Positions 1 through 6,002 of a DNA stretch of 8,254 bases are shown here, in pieces. A program made the translations under genes and the position numbers. A model generated the notes under the pieces. That model had not been told where the DNA came from. It saw only the letters and a list, made by a program, of their open reading frames with translations, and ran no database searches. Numbering within the stretch: position 1 is the stretch's first letter; each line of letters begins with the position of its first letter. Origin of the DNA: Treponema sp. (GTDB taxonomy: Bacteria; Spirochaetota; Spirochaetia; Treponematales; Breznakiellaceae). Location: positions 1 to 8,254 of the forward strand of contig JAISEA010000098.1 in assembly GCA_031264475.1 (NCBI GenBank), given 5' to 3'.

Positions 1-331
1 AGGGCGCGAGGGCTAGGCGCAGATGTCAGGCACAGGGCAGAGTCAGGGCGTGAGGGCTAGGCGCGGGTATCAGACACGGGGCGATGTCAGGGCGCGAGGG
101 CTAGGCGCGGGGGTCAGGCACAGGGCAGCGTCAGGGCGCGAGGGCTAGGCGCGGAGGTCAGGCACAGGGCGGAGGCAGGGCGCGAGGGCTAGGCGCTGGT
201 ATCAGGCACAGAGCGGTGTCAGGGCGCGAGGGCTAGGCGCGAGGGTCAGGCATCGGGGCAGTGTCAGGGCATGAGAGCTAGGCGCGGGTGTCAGGCACAG
301 GGCGGGGTCAGGGCGCGAGGGCTAGGCGCGG
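1..331. repeat. GC-rich 44-bp tandem repeat (minisatellite), about 7.5 copies
   Basis: Units begin at 1, 45, 89, 133, 177, 221, 266 and 310. All are 44 bp except the sixth, which is 45; the last is partial and breaks down near 331. Each unit opens with AGGGCGCGAGGGCTAGGCGC and ends in CAGGGCGG(T)GTC or a variant; substitutions are scattered. The plus strand is strongly G-rich, with three to four G-runs per unit, so G-quadruplex formation is conceivable (inference). Because 44 is not a multiple of 3, the array cannot encode a repeated peptide, and it carries no plausible gene. The array is already in phase at base 1, so it probably continues beyond the window. It lies downstream of the 3' end of feoB. 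Confidence 0.93.
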
Positions 332-344
332 TGTCGAGCGGGTG

Positions 345-453
345 GTGTCAGACGTGTAGTGTCAGTGGCGTGGTGTCAGGGTGGGTGTCAGGGTGTGGTG
401 TCAGGGCGGGTATCAGGGCGGTGGCGGCGTTGCAGGCGGTGTCAGACACCGCC
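345..453. repeat. Degenerate short GTGTCAG repeats ending in a 19-bp palindrome
   Basis: After the 44-bp array the sequence becomes a run of 12-14-bp units that each begin GTGTCAG or GTATCAG (from 345 to about 410), then a looser GGCGG-rich stretch. It ends with GGCGGTGTCAGACACCGCC at 435-453, a perfect inverted repeat (9-bp arms around a central A; as RNA, an 8-bp stem with a CAG loop). No T-tract follows on either strand, so it is not a canonical intrinsic terminator, though it lies past the 3' end of feoB and could contribute to RNA 3'-end stability. GTGTCAG is also a subsequence of the neighbouring 44-bp units, which suggests a shared origin. Confidence 0.85.
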
Positions 454-455
454 TT

Positions 456-530
456 ACTCACGCATAGGTGAGAGACACTCTCACGCATAGGTGAGAACGC
501 CTCTCACGCGTAGGTGAGAAGCTCTCTCAC
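456..530. repeat. 23-bp-period array of perfect palindromes (three full units plus a half)
   Basis: The 18-bp element TCTCACGCATAGGTGAGA (6-bp arm, 6-nt centre, 6-bp arm) recurs every 23 bp, with CTCAC starting at 457, 480, 503 and 526. The centre is GCATAG, GCATAG, GCGTAG; the last copy is a half-element. The 5-nt linkers differ (GACAC, ACGCC, AGCTC). The arms are perfectly conserved, so two alternative sets of hairpins can form: TCTCAC-N6-GTGAGA within units and GTGAGA-N5-TCTCAC across linkers. A 13-bp palindrome GTTAAACTTTAAC (535-547) follows and overlaps the feoB stop codon. Possible roles are RNA 3' structures for feoB or protein binding sites; the sequence does not decide. Confidence 0.9.
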
Positions 531-542
531 GCAAGTTAAACT

Positions 543-2696
543 TTAACCAAGGGACAATAGGCGGCTTCCAATTTGAAAGACGATGATACAGACCGTCCAG
601 CCTGTCAAGATCAAGAAAGCTATCTCGAAGGCGACCCATTTGCCGCCGATTTCCGCCCACATTGTGCCGAGCGCGGCGATACAGGGTGGAATAATCAACG
701 TGAAAAGCATAAGCACAAACGCCACAAGAGGCGTCATATTCGGGTCGTTCGCAAGGGATTCGCGCAAGCCTTCGCTCTCTTCGTCTTCTTCCGCGCCTAC
801 GCGATAAAGGATACCGAGCGTTGACACGACGACTTCCTTCGCCGCGAAACCTGTAATGCTTGAGATGGCAAGTTTCCAGTCAAAGCCCATGGGACGGAAA
901 ATCGGTTCGATAAAATGTCCTGCCCTACCAGCAAAACTCCTTTCCAGCCCGATTTGCATCTCCGCAGTTTCAATGTATTGCTCAAGCGCTTCCTCGTCGT
1001 CTTCTATATCCGGGTTCTCCGCGTAGAAAACGGCGGCAAAGTCGGCGCGTTCCGCATCACTTGCCTCGTAGCGGGGGAAAGTCGTGATTATCCAAACAAC
1101 AATGGATACGGCAAGGATAATAGTTCCTGCTTTCTTTATGTAAAACCAAGTCTTTTCCCATACGTGCCAAAGCACGCCGCTCAGAGTCGGGGCGCGATAA
1201 GGCGGTAATTCCATAACAAAGGGAGTCGGGTCGCCTTTCAGTACCGTACGTCTCAAGATAAAAGCGGAAAGTAATGATAATAAAACGCCGATGGTATATA
1301 TCAGAATAACCATATTCGCTTGATTTTCTGGGAAAAGCGCCGCCGCAAGCAGGATATGGACGGGTAATTTCGCGCCGCAACTCATAAACGGCGTGATAAG
1401 CACGGTCAGAATACGGTCGCGTGGGTTTTTCAGGGTACGCGCGCCCATCATCGCAGGCACAGAACAACCAAAGCCCAGCATCATCGGGAAAATAGATTGC
1501 CCATGAAGCCCAATCGAGTGTAAAAACTTATCTGTGGCAAACGCCGCTCGTGCCATATAACCAACGTCTTCCAAAATAGATAGGAAAAAGAACAGTATGA
1601 CGATGTTTGGCACAAACGACAGCACTCCGCCCACGCCTCCAATAATACCATCAACGAGTAGAGAACGGAATAAATTGTCCGGTAGAACACTAGTCAGGCT
1701 TTCAGACAAAAAGCCGAAGAGCGACTCAAGCCAAGCCATTGGATATTCTCCAAGGGCAAAGGTTGCTTGAAAAATACCCCACAAAACAAGGATGAATACC
1801 GGTAGAGCAAGGAAGCCGTTCATGATTACGCGGTCAATACGTTCAGTAAGAGAAAAGTCGGCTTGCTTAACGATTTTAACGGATTCCCGGGTCGCGCCAC
1901 GGATATATCCGTAACGTTGTTCAGATACGACGATTTCCGCATCCCGTCCAAAGTGTTTGCCGATCCATGCCGCCGCGTCATGGGCGGTTATGGTGATTTT
2001 CGCCGCGTCTTTGTGTTCTTCCAAACGTTTGAAAGCCGCCGCATCCTTTTCCAAAAGTTTTACGGCGAGCCAACGCGGTGGATACTTTTTGGCAAATGCC
2101 GCGTCTCTGCCGATGAGTTTTTGCAAGGTATCAAGCTTATCCTCGATTTCGTTGCCGTAATGTACCATGTGGGCGTTGTTTGTTGTTTTTCCGTCAATGA
2201 TTTCGTCGACGCGGTCGAGCAGATTTCCCGCGCCGATGCCTTTATGTCCCACCGTCTTAACCATGGGAATACCCAGGGACGCGGACAAGCTCTGTTCGTC
2301 GATGCGAATACCTTTTGCTTCGGCTTCGTCGGTCATGTTAAGCGCCCCGACGACTGGTATACCGAGTTCTTGGAATTGTAGGCATAGGTAAAGGTTGCGT
2401 TCAAGATTGGTAGAATCCATCACATCCACGATGACGTCTGGTTTCTCGTTAATGATGAAGTCTCGCGCTACGACCTCGTCGACCGAATAGGCGGTGAGGC
2501 TGTAGATACCGGGCAGGTCGATGAAGTGATAACGACGGTTGTCGCGTTGGACGATGCCTTCCAATTTTTCAACGGTAACGCCCGGATAGTTGCCGACTTT
2601 GCGGTGTGCGCCGGTGAGGGCGTTGAAAAGGGTGGTTTTGCCGGAGTTTGGGTTACCGGCGAGGGCGATTCTAATATCATTAGTCACAGCAGTCAC
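543..2696 (-). CDS. feoB: Ferrous iron transport protein B (FeoB), GTPase-coupled inner-membrane Fe2+ transporter
   Basis: FeoB imports Fe2+ across the cytoplasmic membrane, driven or gated by an N-terminal G domain. Visible motifs: G1 GNPNSGKT (14-21), G2 PGVTVE (38-43), G3 DLPG (60-63), G4 NMTD (120-123), then a helical linker (about 175-270). The membrane part starts near residue 290 with two Gate regions, GFGCSVPAMMGAR (Cys411) and PFMSCGAKLPVH (Cys440), and the late PPCIAALGTMWAE segment. An acidic soluble insert lies around 545-600. The 717 aa length is normal for the family. The start is GTG at 2694-2696, supported by AAAGGAGGA at 2701-2709, 4-5 nt upstream; this site lies inside the end of feoA and the reading frames overlap by 17 bp, suggesting translational coupling. 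No FeoC-like gene follows; repeats begin at once. Confidence 0.98.
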   Translation of the reverse strand: MTAVTNDIRIALAGNPNSGKTTLFNALTGAHRKVGNYPGVTVEKLEGIVQRDNRRYHFIDLPGIYSLTAYSVDEVVARDFIINEKPDVIVDVMDSTNLERNLYLCLQFQELGIPVVGALNMTDEAEAKGIRIDEQSLSASLGIPMVKTVGHKGIGAGNLLDRVDEIIDGKTTNNAHMVHYGNEIEDKLDTLQKLIGRDAAFAKKYPPRWLAVKLLEKDAAAFKRLEEHKDAAKITITAHDAAAWIGKHFGRDAEIVVSEQRYGYIRGATRESVKIVKQADFSLTERIDRVIMNGFLALPVFILVLWGIFQATFALGEYPMAWLESLFGFLSESLTSVLPDNLFRSLLVDGIIGGVGGVLSFVPNIVILFFFLSILEDVGYMARAAFATDKFLHSIGLHGQSIFPMMLGFGCSVPAMMGARTLKNPRDRILTVLITPFMSCGAKLPVHILLAAALFPENQANMVILIYTIGVLLSLLSAFILRRTVLKGDPTPFVMELPPYRAPTLSGVLWHVWEKTWFYIKKAGTIILAVSIVVWIITTFPRYEASDAERADFAAVFYAENPDIEDDEEALEQYIETAEMQIGLERSFAGRAGHFIEPIFRPMGFDWKLAISSITGFAAKEVVVSTLGILYRVGAEEDEESEGLRESLANDPNMTPLVAFVLMLFTLIIPPCIAALGTMWAEIGGKWVAFEIAFLILTGWTVCIIVFQIGSRLLSLG

Positions 2697-3006
2697 AATG
2701 TCCTCCTTTTTTGACGGCGCCGAATTTCTTTATGCGTCCGCCACCGAGAGGATGCGTTGCATCATGTGCCGCGCTCCAATCTCCAACCGGATCGACTTCG
2801 ATACCGGCGGCTTCAAATCGCCTTATTAAGATGTCATAACCACGAATCCGTATCTGTAGGGGTCCGTGGAAGAACCCGACCCTCACGACAGCACCCTCAG
2901 CGCCGGCTGTGAAGCCCATGTCAGCAAGCCTTTTGCCGACCTCCTTGTCAAGAGTTACCTTGACGACTGTGAATGACGCCCCGCTGGGCGCATCCGACAA
3001 CAGCAT
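2680..3006 (-). CDS. feoA: Ferrous iron transport protein A (FeoA), with a Cys/His C-terminal tail
   Basis: FeoA is a small cytoplasmic SH3-like protein that works with FeoB in Fe2+ uptake. The FeoA core covers residues 1-72: MLLSDAPSGASFTVVKV, the KRLADMGFTAGAEGAVVRVG turn and the QIRIRGYDILIRRFEAAGIEV end. The open frame runs back to an ATG at 3075, but the start at 3006 is chosen because AGGAG sits 5-6 nt before it and the protein then begins exactly where FeoA proteins usually do. At 108 aa it is longer than the usual 75-85. The extra tail (about 73-108) contains WSAAHDATHPLGGG and ends GGHCDCCD, a potential soft-metal or redox site. First gene of the feoAB operon; it overlaps feoB by 17 bp. 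Confidence 0.95.
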   Translation of the reverse strand: MLLSDAPSGASFTVVKVTLDKEVGKRLADMGFTAGAEGAVVRVGFFHGPLQIRIRGYDILIRRFEAAGIEVDPVGDWSAAHDATHPLGGGRIKKFGAVKKGGHCDCCD

Positions 3007-3010
3007 AATT

Positions 3011-3070
3011 TCTCCTCTCCCCCGCTCGCCGCTGTTTATAATGACACGCTTTTCGCGCTTGTGGCGGGGG
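3011..3070 (-). promoter_or_regulatory. feoA ribosome binding site next to a possible 5'UTR stem
   Basis: On the minus strand GAGAGGAGA (3011-3019) is the Shine-Dalgarno site for the ATG at 3006 and fixes that start. Immediately 5' of it, GCGGGGG (3019-3025) can pair with CCCCCGC (3064-3070), a perfect 7-bp GC stem enclosing 38 nt of the predicted leader. A stem abutting the SD could affect initiation, but no known riboswitch class is recognised here. The pairing is seen in the sequence; a role is only inferred. Confidence 0.5.
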
Positions 3071-3095
3071 TGCAATGAAGCTTTGAAGGATTTTT

Positions 3096-3110
3096 ACCAC
3101 ATACTGTGGT
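3096..3110. promoter_or_regulatory. Inverted repeat ACCAC-N5-GTGGT in the feoA leader
   Basis: A perfect 5-5-5 inverted repeat lies about 15-30 nt downstream of the predicted feoA transcription start. It could be a repressor site just inside the transcribed region or a small RNA hairpin. It does not match a Fur or DtxR consensus that I can recall. Confidence 0.35.
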
Positions 3111-3128
3111 TTTCCATAGAAAGCAACC

Positions 3129-3140
3129 TTACTATAGTAA
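3129..3140. promoter_or_regulatory. Candidate operator: 12-bp palindrome over the feoA -10 box
   Basis: TTACTATAGTAA is a perfect palindrome that contains the TATAGT -10 hexamer. Iron-uptake promoters are normally repressed by Fur or by DtxR/MntR-family metalloregulators bound over the promoter, so this is a reasonable place for one. The sequence does not resemble a Fur 19-mer, and the regulator cannot be named. A related ACTATAGTA recurs at 3331-3339 in the arsR leader. Confidence 0.45.
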
Positions 3141-3159
3141 ATCTTATTTTTTTTGTCAA
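3131..3159 (-). promoter_or_regulatory. Predicted sigma-70-type promoter of feoAB
   Basis: On the minus strand TTGACA (3154-3159) is followed after exactly 17 nt by TATAGT (3131-3136), with an A-rich spacer. Transcription would start near 3124, leaving a leader of about 118 nt before feoA. The -10 box is embedded in the palindrome at 3129-3140, so a repressor bound there would block it. Confidence 0.8.
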
Positions 3160-3193
3160 GATTGAATGAAAAGAATTATCAAAAGAATCTTGA
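3156..3193. promoter_or_regulatory. Inverted repeat TCAAGATT-N22-AATCTTGA overlapping the feoA -35 box
   Basis: The left arm (3156-3163) overlaps the feoA -35 hexamer and the right arm (3186-3193) lies 22 nt further upstream. The half-sites are about 30 bp centre to centre, roughly three helical turns, compatible with a dimer of dimers or looping. The region is AT-rich, so chance is possible. Confidence 0.3.
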
Positions 3194-3220
3194 AAACGTC
3201 TCAAAGATAGCGGCGCAATG

Positions 3221-3261
3221 TACTCTTTCAAGTATTCCAGATGAATAGTTGTAAAAGAGTA
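3221..3261. other. 41-nt interrupted stem-loop between the two divergent promoters
   Basis: TACTCTTT (3221-3228) pairs with AAAGAGTA (3254-3261), CAA with TTG, and TATTC (3233-3237) with GAATA (3243-3247) around a CAGAT loop. In all there are 16 base pairs with one G-G mismatch and a 2-nt bulge. It lies upstream of both predicted starts, so neither predicted transcript contains it. No T-tract follows. It may be a protein site, the terminator or body of an unmapped small RNA, or part of a longer alternative leader. Confidence 0.55.
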
Positions 3262-3271
3262 AAAATTTCCC

Positions 3272-3300
3272 TTGACAAATTTTTCCGTTTATCATATATT
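3272..3300 (+). promoter_or_regulatory. Predicted sigma-70-type promoter of the arsR-zntA-like operon
   Basis: TTGACA (3272-3277), a 17-nt spacer and TATATT (3295-3300) make a near-consensus promoter. The start would fall near 3307, inside the operator that begins at the last base of the -10 box, giving a leader of about 75 nt. Confidence 0.85.
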
Positions 3301-3323
3301 TGAACAATTGAACGATTGTTCAA
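3300..3323. promoter_or_regulatory. ArsR/SmtB-type operator
   Basis: TTGAACAAT-N6-ATTGTTCAA is a perfect 9-bp inverted repeat placed from the end of the -10 box across the predicted transcription start. Inside it, TGAAC-GATT-GTTCA (3309-3322) is a second overlapping inverted repeat. The TGAA...TTCA half-sites match the known operators of SmtB, CzrA and ZiaR. Position and sequence fit autorepression by the regulator encoded at 3382, relieved by metal. Confidence 0.85.
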
Positions 3324-3381
3324 TAATTCAACTATAGTATTTAAGTCTAAAAGACCAGAAACTATGGAACAAGGAGTGGTT

Positions 3382-3771
3382 ATGGAAAAAACAGATTCCC
3401 TAGCTGATGAAGAACGCCGTGTTGATGAATATTTGCCCCAGTTGGTAAAAGACACGGCGATGGTGGCGCAGGCTACTAAAAGCCTGCCGCCGGATAATGA
3501 TCTAATTAATGTGGGAGAATTCTTTAAAGTTCTAACGGATCCCACGCGCTTGAAAATACTCTATGCGCTTGGAATCGGCGAACTCTGTGTATTTGATCTT
3601 TCTGTGAGTGTCGGCTCAAGTGTGTCTTCGGTCAGCCATCATTTAGCGGCGCTTAAACGCGCTCGTTTGGTAAAAATGCGCCGAGATGGGCGTGTCATCT
3701 ACTATTCTTTGGACGATGATCACGTGAATTCGATTATCAAATTTGCGAGAGAACATTTGGAGGAAAAGTGA
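3382..3771 (+). CDS. ArsR/SmtB-family metal-responsive repressor, alpha5 zinc-site type
   Basis: A winged-helix dimeric repressor predicted to shut off its own operon until Zn (or Cd/Pb/Co) binds. The ArsR core begins near FFKVLTDPTRLKILYAL (47-63), followed by GELCVFDLS (66-74) and the recognition helix region SSVSSVSHHLAALKRARLV (79-97), then the wing MRRDGRVIYYSL. The C-terminal helix carries Asp112, His114, His125 and Glu128 in the exact spacing of the SmtB/ZiaR alpha5 Zn site. Cys69 and Asp72 of the alpha3N site are present, but the N-terminal arm has no Cys or His, so that site looks incomplete. The start at 3382 is chosen over ATG 3364 because AGGAG (3372-3376) is 5 nt before it. 129 aa, normal length. 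First gene of the operon with the ATPase. Confidence 0.94.
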   Translation: MEKTDSLADEERRVDEYLPQLVKDTAMVAQATKSLPPDNDLINVGEFFKVLTDPTRLKILYALGIGELCVFDLSVSVGSSVSSVSHHLAALKRARLVKMRRDGRVIYYSLDDDHVNSIIKFAREHLEEK

Positions 3772-3807
3772 TTCTTTCTCTATTAGTAAGCAAGAGAGGA
3801 GTATGGT

Positions 3808-5715
3808 ATGCAAAAGACGCATTGTGAAGAATGTAGTTGTTGTGGAGATGGAGAGAGTCGGGAAGAGGCGGCGTCTACGAATAAAGTAGTTGTATTTGTG
3901 GTAGCGGTGGTCTTATGGCTTGCGGGTTTAGGCGCCATGAGGTTTTTCGGTGAAAGCTATGGTGGGTTGTTACCGTTGATTCCCTTTTGCGCCGCTTATT
4001 TTTTAGCGGGATTTCCTGTTTTGCGGAATGCGGCGCGAAATCTGCTCCAAGGAAAACTCTTTGACGAGAACTTCCTTATGTCGATAGCCACTATCGGCGC
4101 GTTTGCCATAGGTGAATGGGAAGAGGCGGTGGGCGTGATGATCTTCTATATGATCGGCGAACTGATACAGGAGGCGGCGGTTTCCCGTTCAAGGGCGTCC
4201 ATTGACGCTCTTTTGGCGCTCAAGCCTGATAAAGCCCGCGTCCTGCGAGATGGGGAGTGGGTTGAAGTATCCGCGGAATTGGCGGTTGTGGGAGATTTAG
4301 TGAAAGTGCGGAGCGGCGAGCGTATACCGATGGACGGCGTGGTGGTTGAAGGGAATTCCGCGGTTGATATGTCCATGTTGTCGGGAGAAGCCGCGCCGAT
4401 AATGGCGGGCGTTGGCGTAGAGGTGTATTCGGGGACCGTGTCTCTTGACGGCGTTTTGACTATCAGGGCGACGAAGGTAGCAAGTGAGTCTTCTGCGGCG
4501 AAGATCGTTGATCTTGTACGGAATGCGCGGTCGGCGAAGGCGAAGCCTGAACGGTTTATTACGACGTTTGCGCGGTATTATACGCCGATTATCATCGTTG
4601 CGGCGGCGCTCATAGCGGTTCTGCCGCCGCTTTTCGGTGCGGAATGGCTGATTTGGCTACGGCGTGCGCTGGTTCTTCTTGTTATTTCCTGTCCTTGCGC
4701 TCTGGTTGTATCGGTGCCTCTGGGGTATTTCGCGGGCATAGGGGGGTTATCGCGGCGCGGCGTTATGGTGAAGGGCGCGGTGCATCTTGATTCGCTTGCG
4801 AGGGCGCAATTTGTTGCATTTGATAAGACGGGCACGCTTACAAGAGGTGAATTTTCTGTGGTGAAGATTGAACCTACCGATGATTGTGATGAGCTTTCTT
4901 TGTTAAGGCTGGCGGCGCGGGCGGAAAGTGAGTCCAATCATCCGATAGCCAAGGCGGTTAAGCAAGCCGCGGGTAAAAGCGGCGTTTTAGGAGAGGGCGG
5001 GGAGAAAATCGGGGTTCACGAGTTGGCTGGGCTAGGGGTTGAGATGGAGGATGGTGTTCTCGTAGGGAATCGCAAGCTTCTATCCGAGCGGGGCGTAGTG
5101 GTATCTGCGCCGCGAACCATATATACGGCTGTATATGTGGCGAAAGGCGGCGTGTATTGTGGGCGTATTCTTATTGGGGATGCGGTGAAAGAGAAATCTG
5201 CGGACGCGGTTTCCGCTTTGCGACGTCTTGGGGTTACAAAAACCCTGATGTTGACGGGGGACACACGGGAAGGGGCGCTTGCGGTGGCTGAGGAACTTGG
5301 AATTGACGAGGTGGAGGCGGAACTTTTGCCTGTCGACAAGGTTTCGACGGTTGAAAAATGGGCGCGGCGTGGGGTGACTATCTTCGTGGGGGACGGCGTG
5401 AATGATGCGCCGGTGCTTGCGCGCGCGGATGTGGGCGTTGTTATGGGAAGCGGAGCGGATGCGGCGGTAGAGGCGGCGGACGTAGTTATTATGACCAATG
5501 AACCTGAGCGTGTGCCTGAGGCAATTTATCGTAGTCGTAAGATTCGCGCGCTTATTATAGAGAACGTAGTTTTTGCGCTGGTCGCCAAGGCGCTTTTTAT
5601 AACGCTGGCGGTTTTTGGAATTGCTAATATGTGGCTGGCTATATTTGCGGATGTGGGCGTTTGCCTCATCGCAATTTTAAATTCGAGCCGCGCTCTTCAC
5701 CCGAAGGGTGTTTAA
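3808..5715 (+). CDS. zntA: P1B-2 heavy-metal P-type ATPase (Zn2+/Cd2+/Pb2+ exporter), no HMA domain
   Basis: ATP-driven export of Zn2+, Cd2+ or Pb2+ from the cytoplasm. Membrane segments begin at about 26 and total eight as in the family. Motifs: SGEA in the actuator (192-195), CPC in the sixth segment (295-297), DKTGTLT with phosphorylated Asp339, HP (378-379), MLTGD (481-485) and GDGVND (528-533). Lys594 and Asp615 in the last two membrane segments match the residues that define the ZntA/CadA metal site and argue against Cu transport. The N-terminus has no ferredoxin-like HMA domain, only HCEECSCC (5-12), which explains 635 aa instead of about 700-730. SD AGGAG at 3797-3801. It follows the repressor by 36 bp. 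The last codons (HPKGV) lie in a repeat found again downstream. The zntA/cadA choice of name is by family. Confidence 0.95.
   Translation: MQKTHCEECSCCGDGESREEAASTNKVVVFVVAVVLWLAGLGAMRFFGESYGGLLPLIPFCAAYFLAGFPVLRNAARNLLQGKLFDENFLMSIATIGAFAIGEWEEAVGVMIFYMIGELIQEAAVSRSRASIDALLALKPDKARVLRDGEWVEVSAELAVVGDLVKVRSGERIPMDGVVVEGNSAVDMSMLSGEAAPIMAGVGVEVYSGTVSLDGVLTIRATKVASESSAAKIVDLVRNARSAKAKPERFITTFARYYTPIIIVAAALIAVLPPLFGAEWLIWLRRALVLLVISCPCALVVSVPLGYFAGIGGLSRRGVMVKGAVHLDSLARAQFVAFDKTGTLTRGEFSVVKIEPTDDCDELSLLRLAARAESESNHPIAKAVKQAAGKSGVLGEGGEKIGVHELAGLGVEMEDGVLVGNRKLLSERGVVVSAPRTIYTAVYVAKGGVYCGRILIGDAVKEKSADAVSALRRLGVTKTLMLTGDTREGALAVAEELGIDEVEAELLPVDKVSTVEKWARRGVTIFVGDGVNDAPVLARADVGVVMGSGADAAVEAADVVIMTNEPERVPEAIYRSRKIRALIIENVVFALVAKALFITLAVFGIANMWLAIFADVGVCLIAILNSSRALHPKGV
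5698..5715 (+). other. Small hairpin at the 3' end of the ATPase gene
   Basis: CACCC-GAA-GGGTG (5698-5710) is a perfect 5-bp stem followed by TTTAAATAG, which includes the stop codon. It is too short to call a terminator with confidence. The same block, as CACCCGAAGGATGTTTAA, recurs at 6586-6603 in module A copy 4. Confidence 0.35.
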
Positions 5716-5866
5716 ATAGTTCGCACGGGGTGTTTTACGAAAAGGAGCGCCGCGTCCACTGAGTTGACGGCTACTTGCAAACAAGCAGGGTTCCTCCGCG
5801 TTATTATATTGCAAGATCAGGCGACAGGCACGCCTGTTTAATATCAAAGGTGTCAGACATAATCTA
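5711..5866. repeat. Module A repeat, copy 1
   Basis: Runs from GTTTAA...TTCGCACGG through GACGGCTACTTGCAAACAAG and GGTTCCTCCGCG to the palindrome ACAGGC-AC-GCCTGT (5824-5837) and AAAGGTGTCAGACATAATCTA. The 40-nt block 5827-5866 is identical to 6480-6519. No protein family is recognised on either strand. Copies 1 and 2 are in tandem with a 168-bp period, measured from the GACGGCTAC block. Confidence 0.85.
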
Positions 5867-5989
5867 CAGGCACGCCTGTTTAACGACTTCGTACGGAGTT
5901 TTGTTAGAAAAGGGGACCCGTTTCCCCTGACCTGACGGCTACTTACAAACAAGCGGGGTTCCTCCGCGTTATTATATTGCAAGATCAGG
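5866..5989. repeat. Module A repeat, copy 2
   Basis: Opens with a second palindrome ACAGGC-AC-GCCTGT (5866-5879), then GTTTAACGACTTCGTACGG. A hairpin AGGGGA-CCCGTT-TCCCCT follows, then CCTGACGGCTACTTACAAACAAG, GGGGTTCCTCCGCGTTATTATATTGCAAGATCAGG. From the GACGGCTAC block to the end it is almost identical to copy 1. It leads directly into module B copy 1. Confidence 0.85.
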
Positions 5990-6002
5990 AGTATAAGGAG
6001 GG

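Noticed and set aside
435..453. Intrinsic terminator for feoB
   Set aside because: The GC-rich hairpin is strong but no T-tract follows on either strand. It is kept only as a palindrome.
271..471. Open frame across the 44-bp and GTGTCAG repeats
   Set aside because: It is open only because the array is GC-rich. The unit is not a multiple of 3, there is no SD and no recognisable protein.
456..530. CRISPR array
   Set aside because: The period is only 23 bp with 5-nt linkers, far too short for spacers, and no cas gene is present. The 21-bp arrays have no spacers at all.
1863..2381. 172-codon plus-strand frame opposite feoB
   Set aside because: It is the antisense shadow of a well-supported FeoB coding region, with no SD or known domain.
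3007..3075. Longer FeoA starting at ATG 3075
   Set aside because: The extra residues are charged and unlike FeoA, there is no SD before 3075, and AGGAG is placed correctly for ATG 3006.
3316..3381. Earlier starts for the ArsR-family gene (TTG 3316, ATG 3364)
   Set aside because: TTG 3316 lies inside the operator near the transcription start. ATG 3364 has no SD, whereas AGGAG precedes ATG 3382 at 5 nt.
3808..5715. Copper-type (P1B-1) assignment of the ATPase
   Set aside because: Lys594 and Asp615 in the last membrane segments are the Zn/Cd/Pb signature, and the partner regulator has an SmtB-type zinc site.
5677..5982. Minus-strand frame with a repeated QYNNAEEP-type peptide
   Set aside because: It is open because module A copies 1 and 2 repeat at 168 bp, a multiple of 3. 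Differences between the copies are mostly nonsynonymous, copy 3 carries a 2-nt insertion that breaks the frame, and the frame overlaps the ATPase end.
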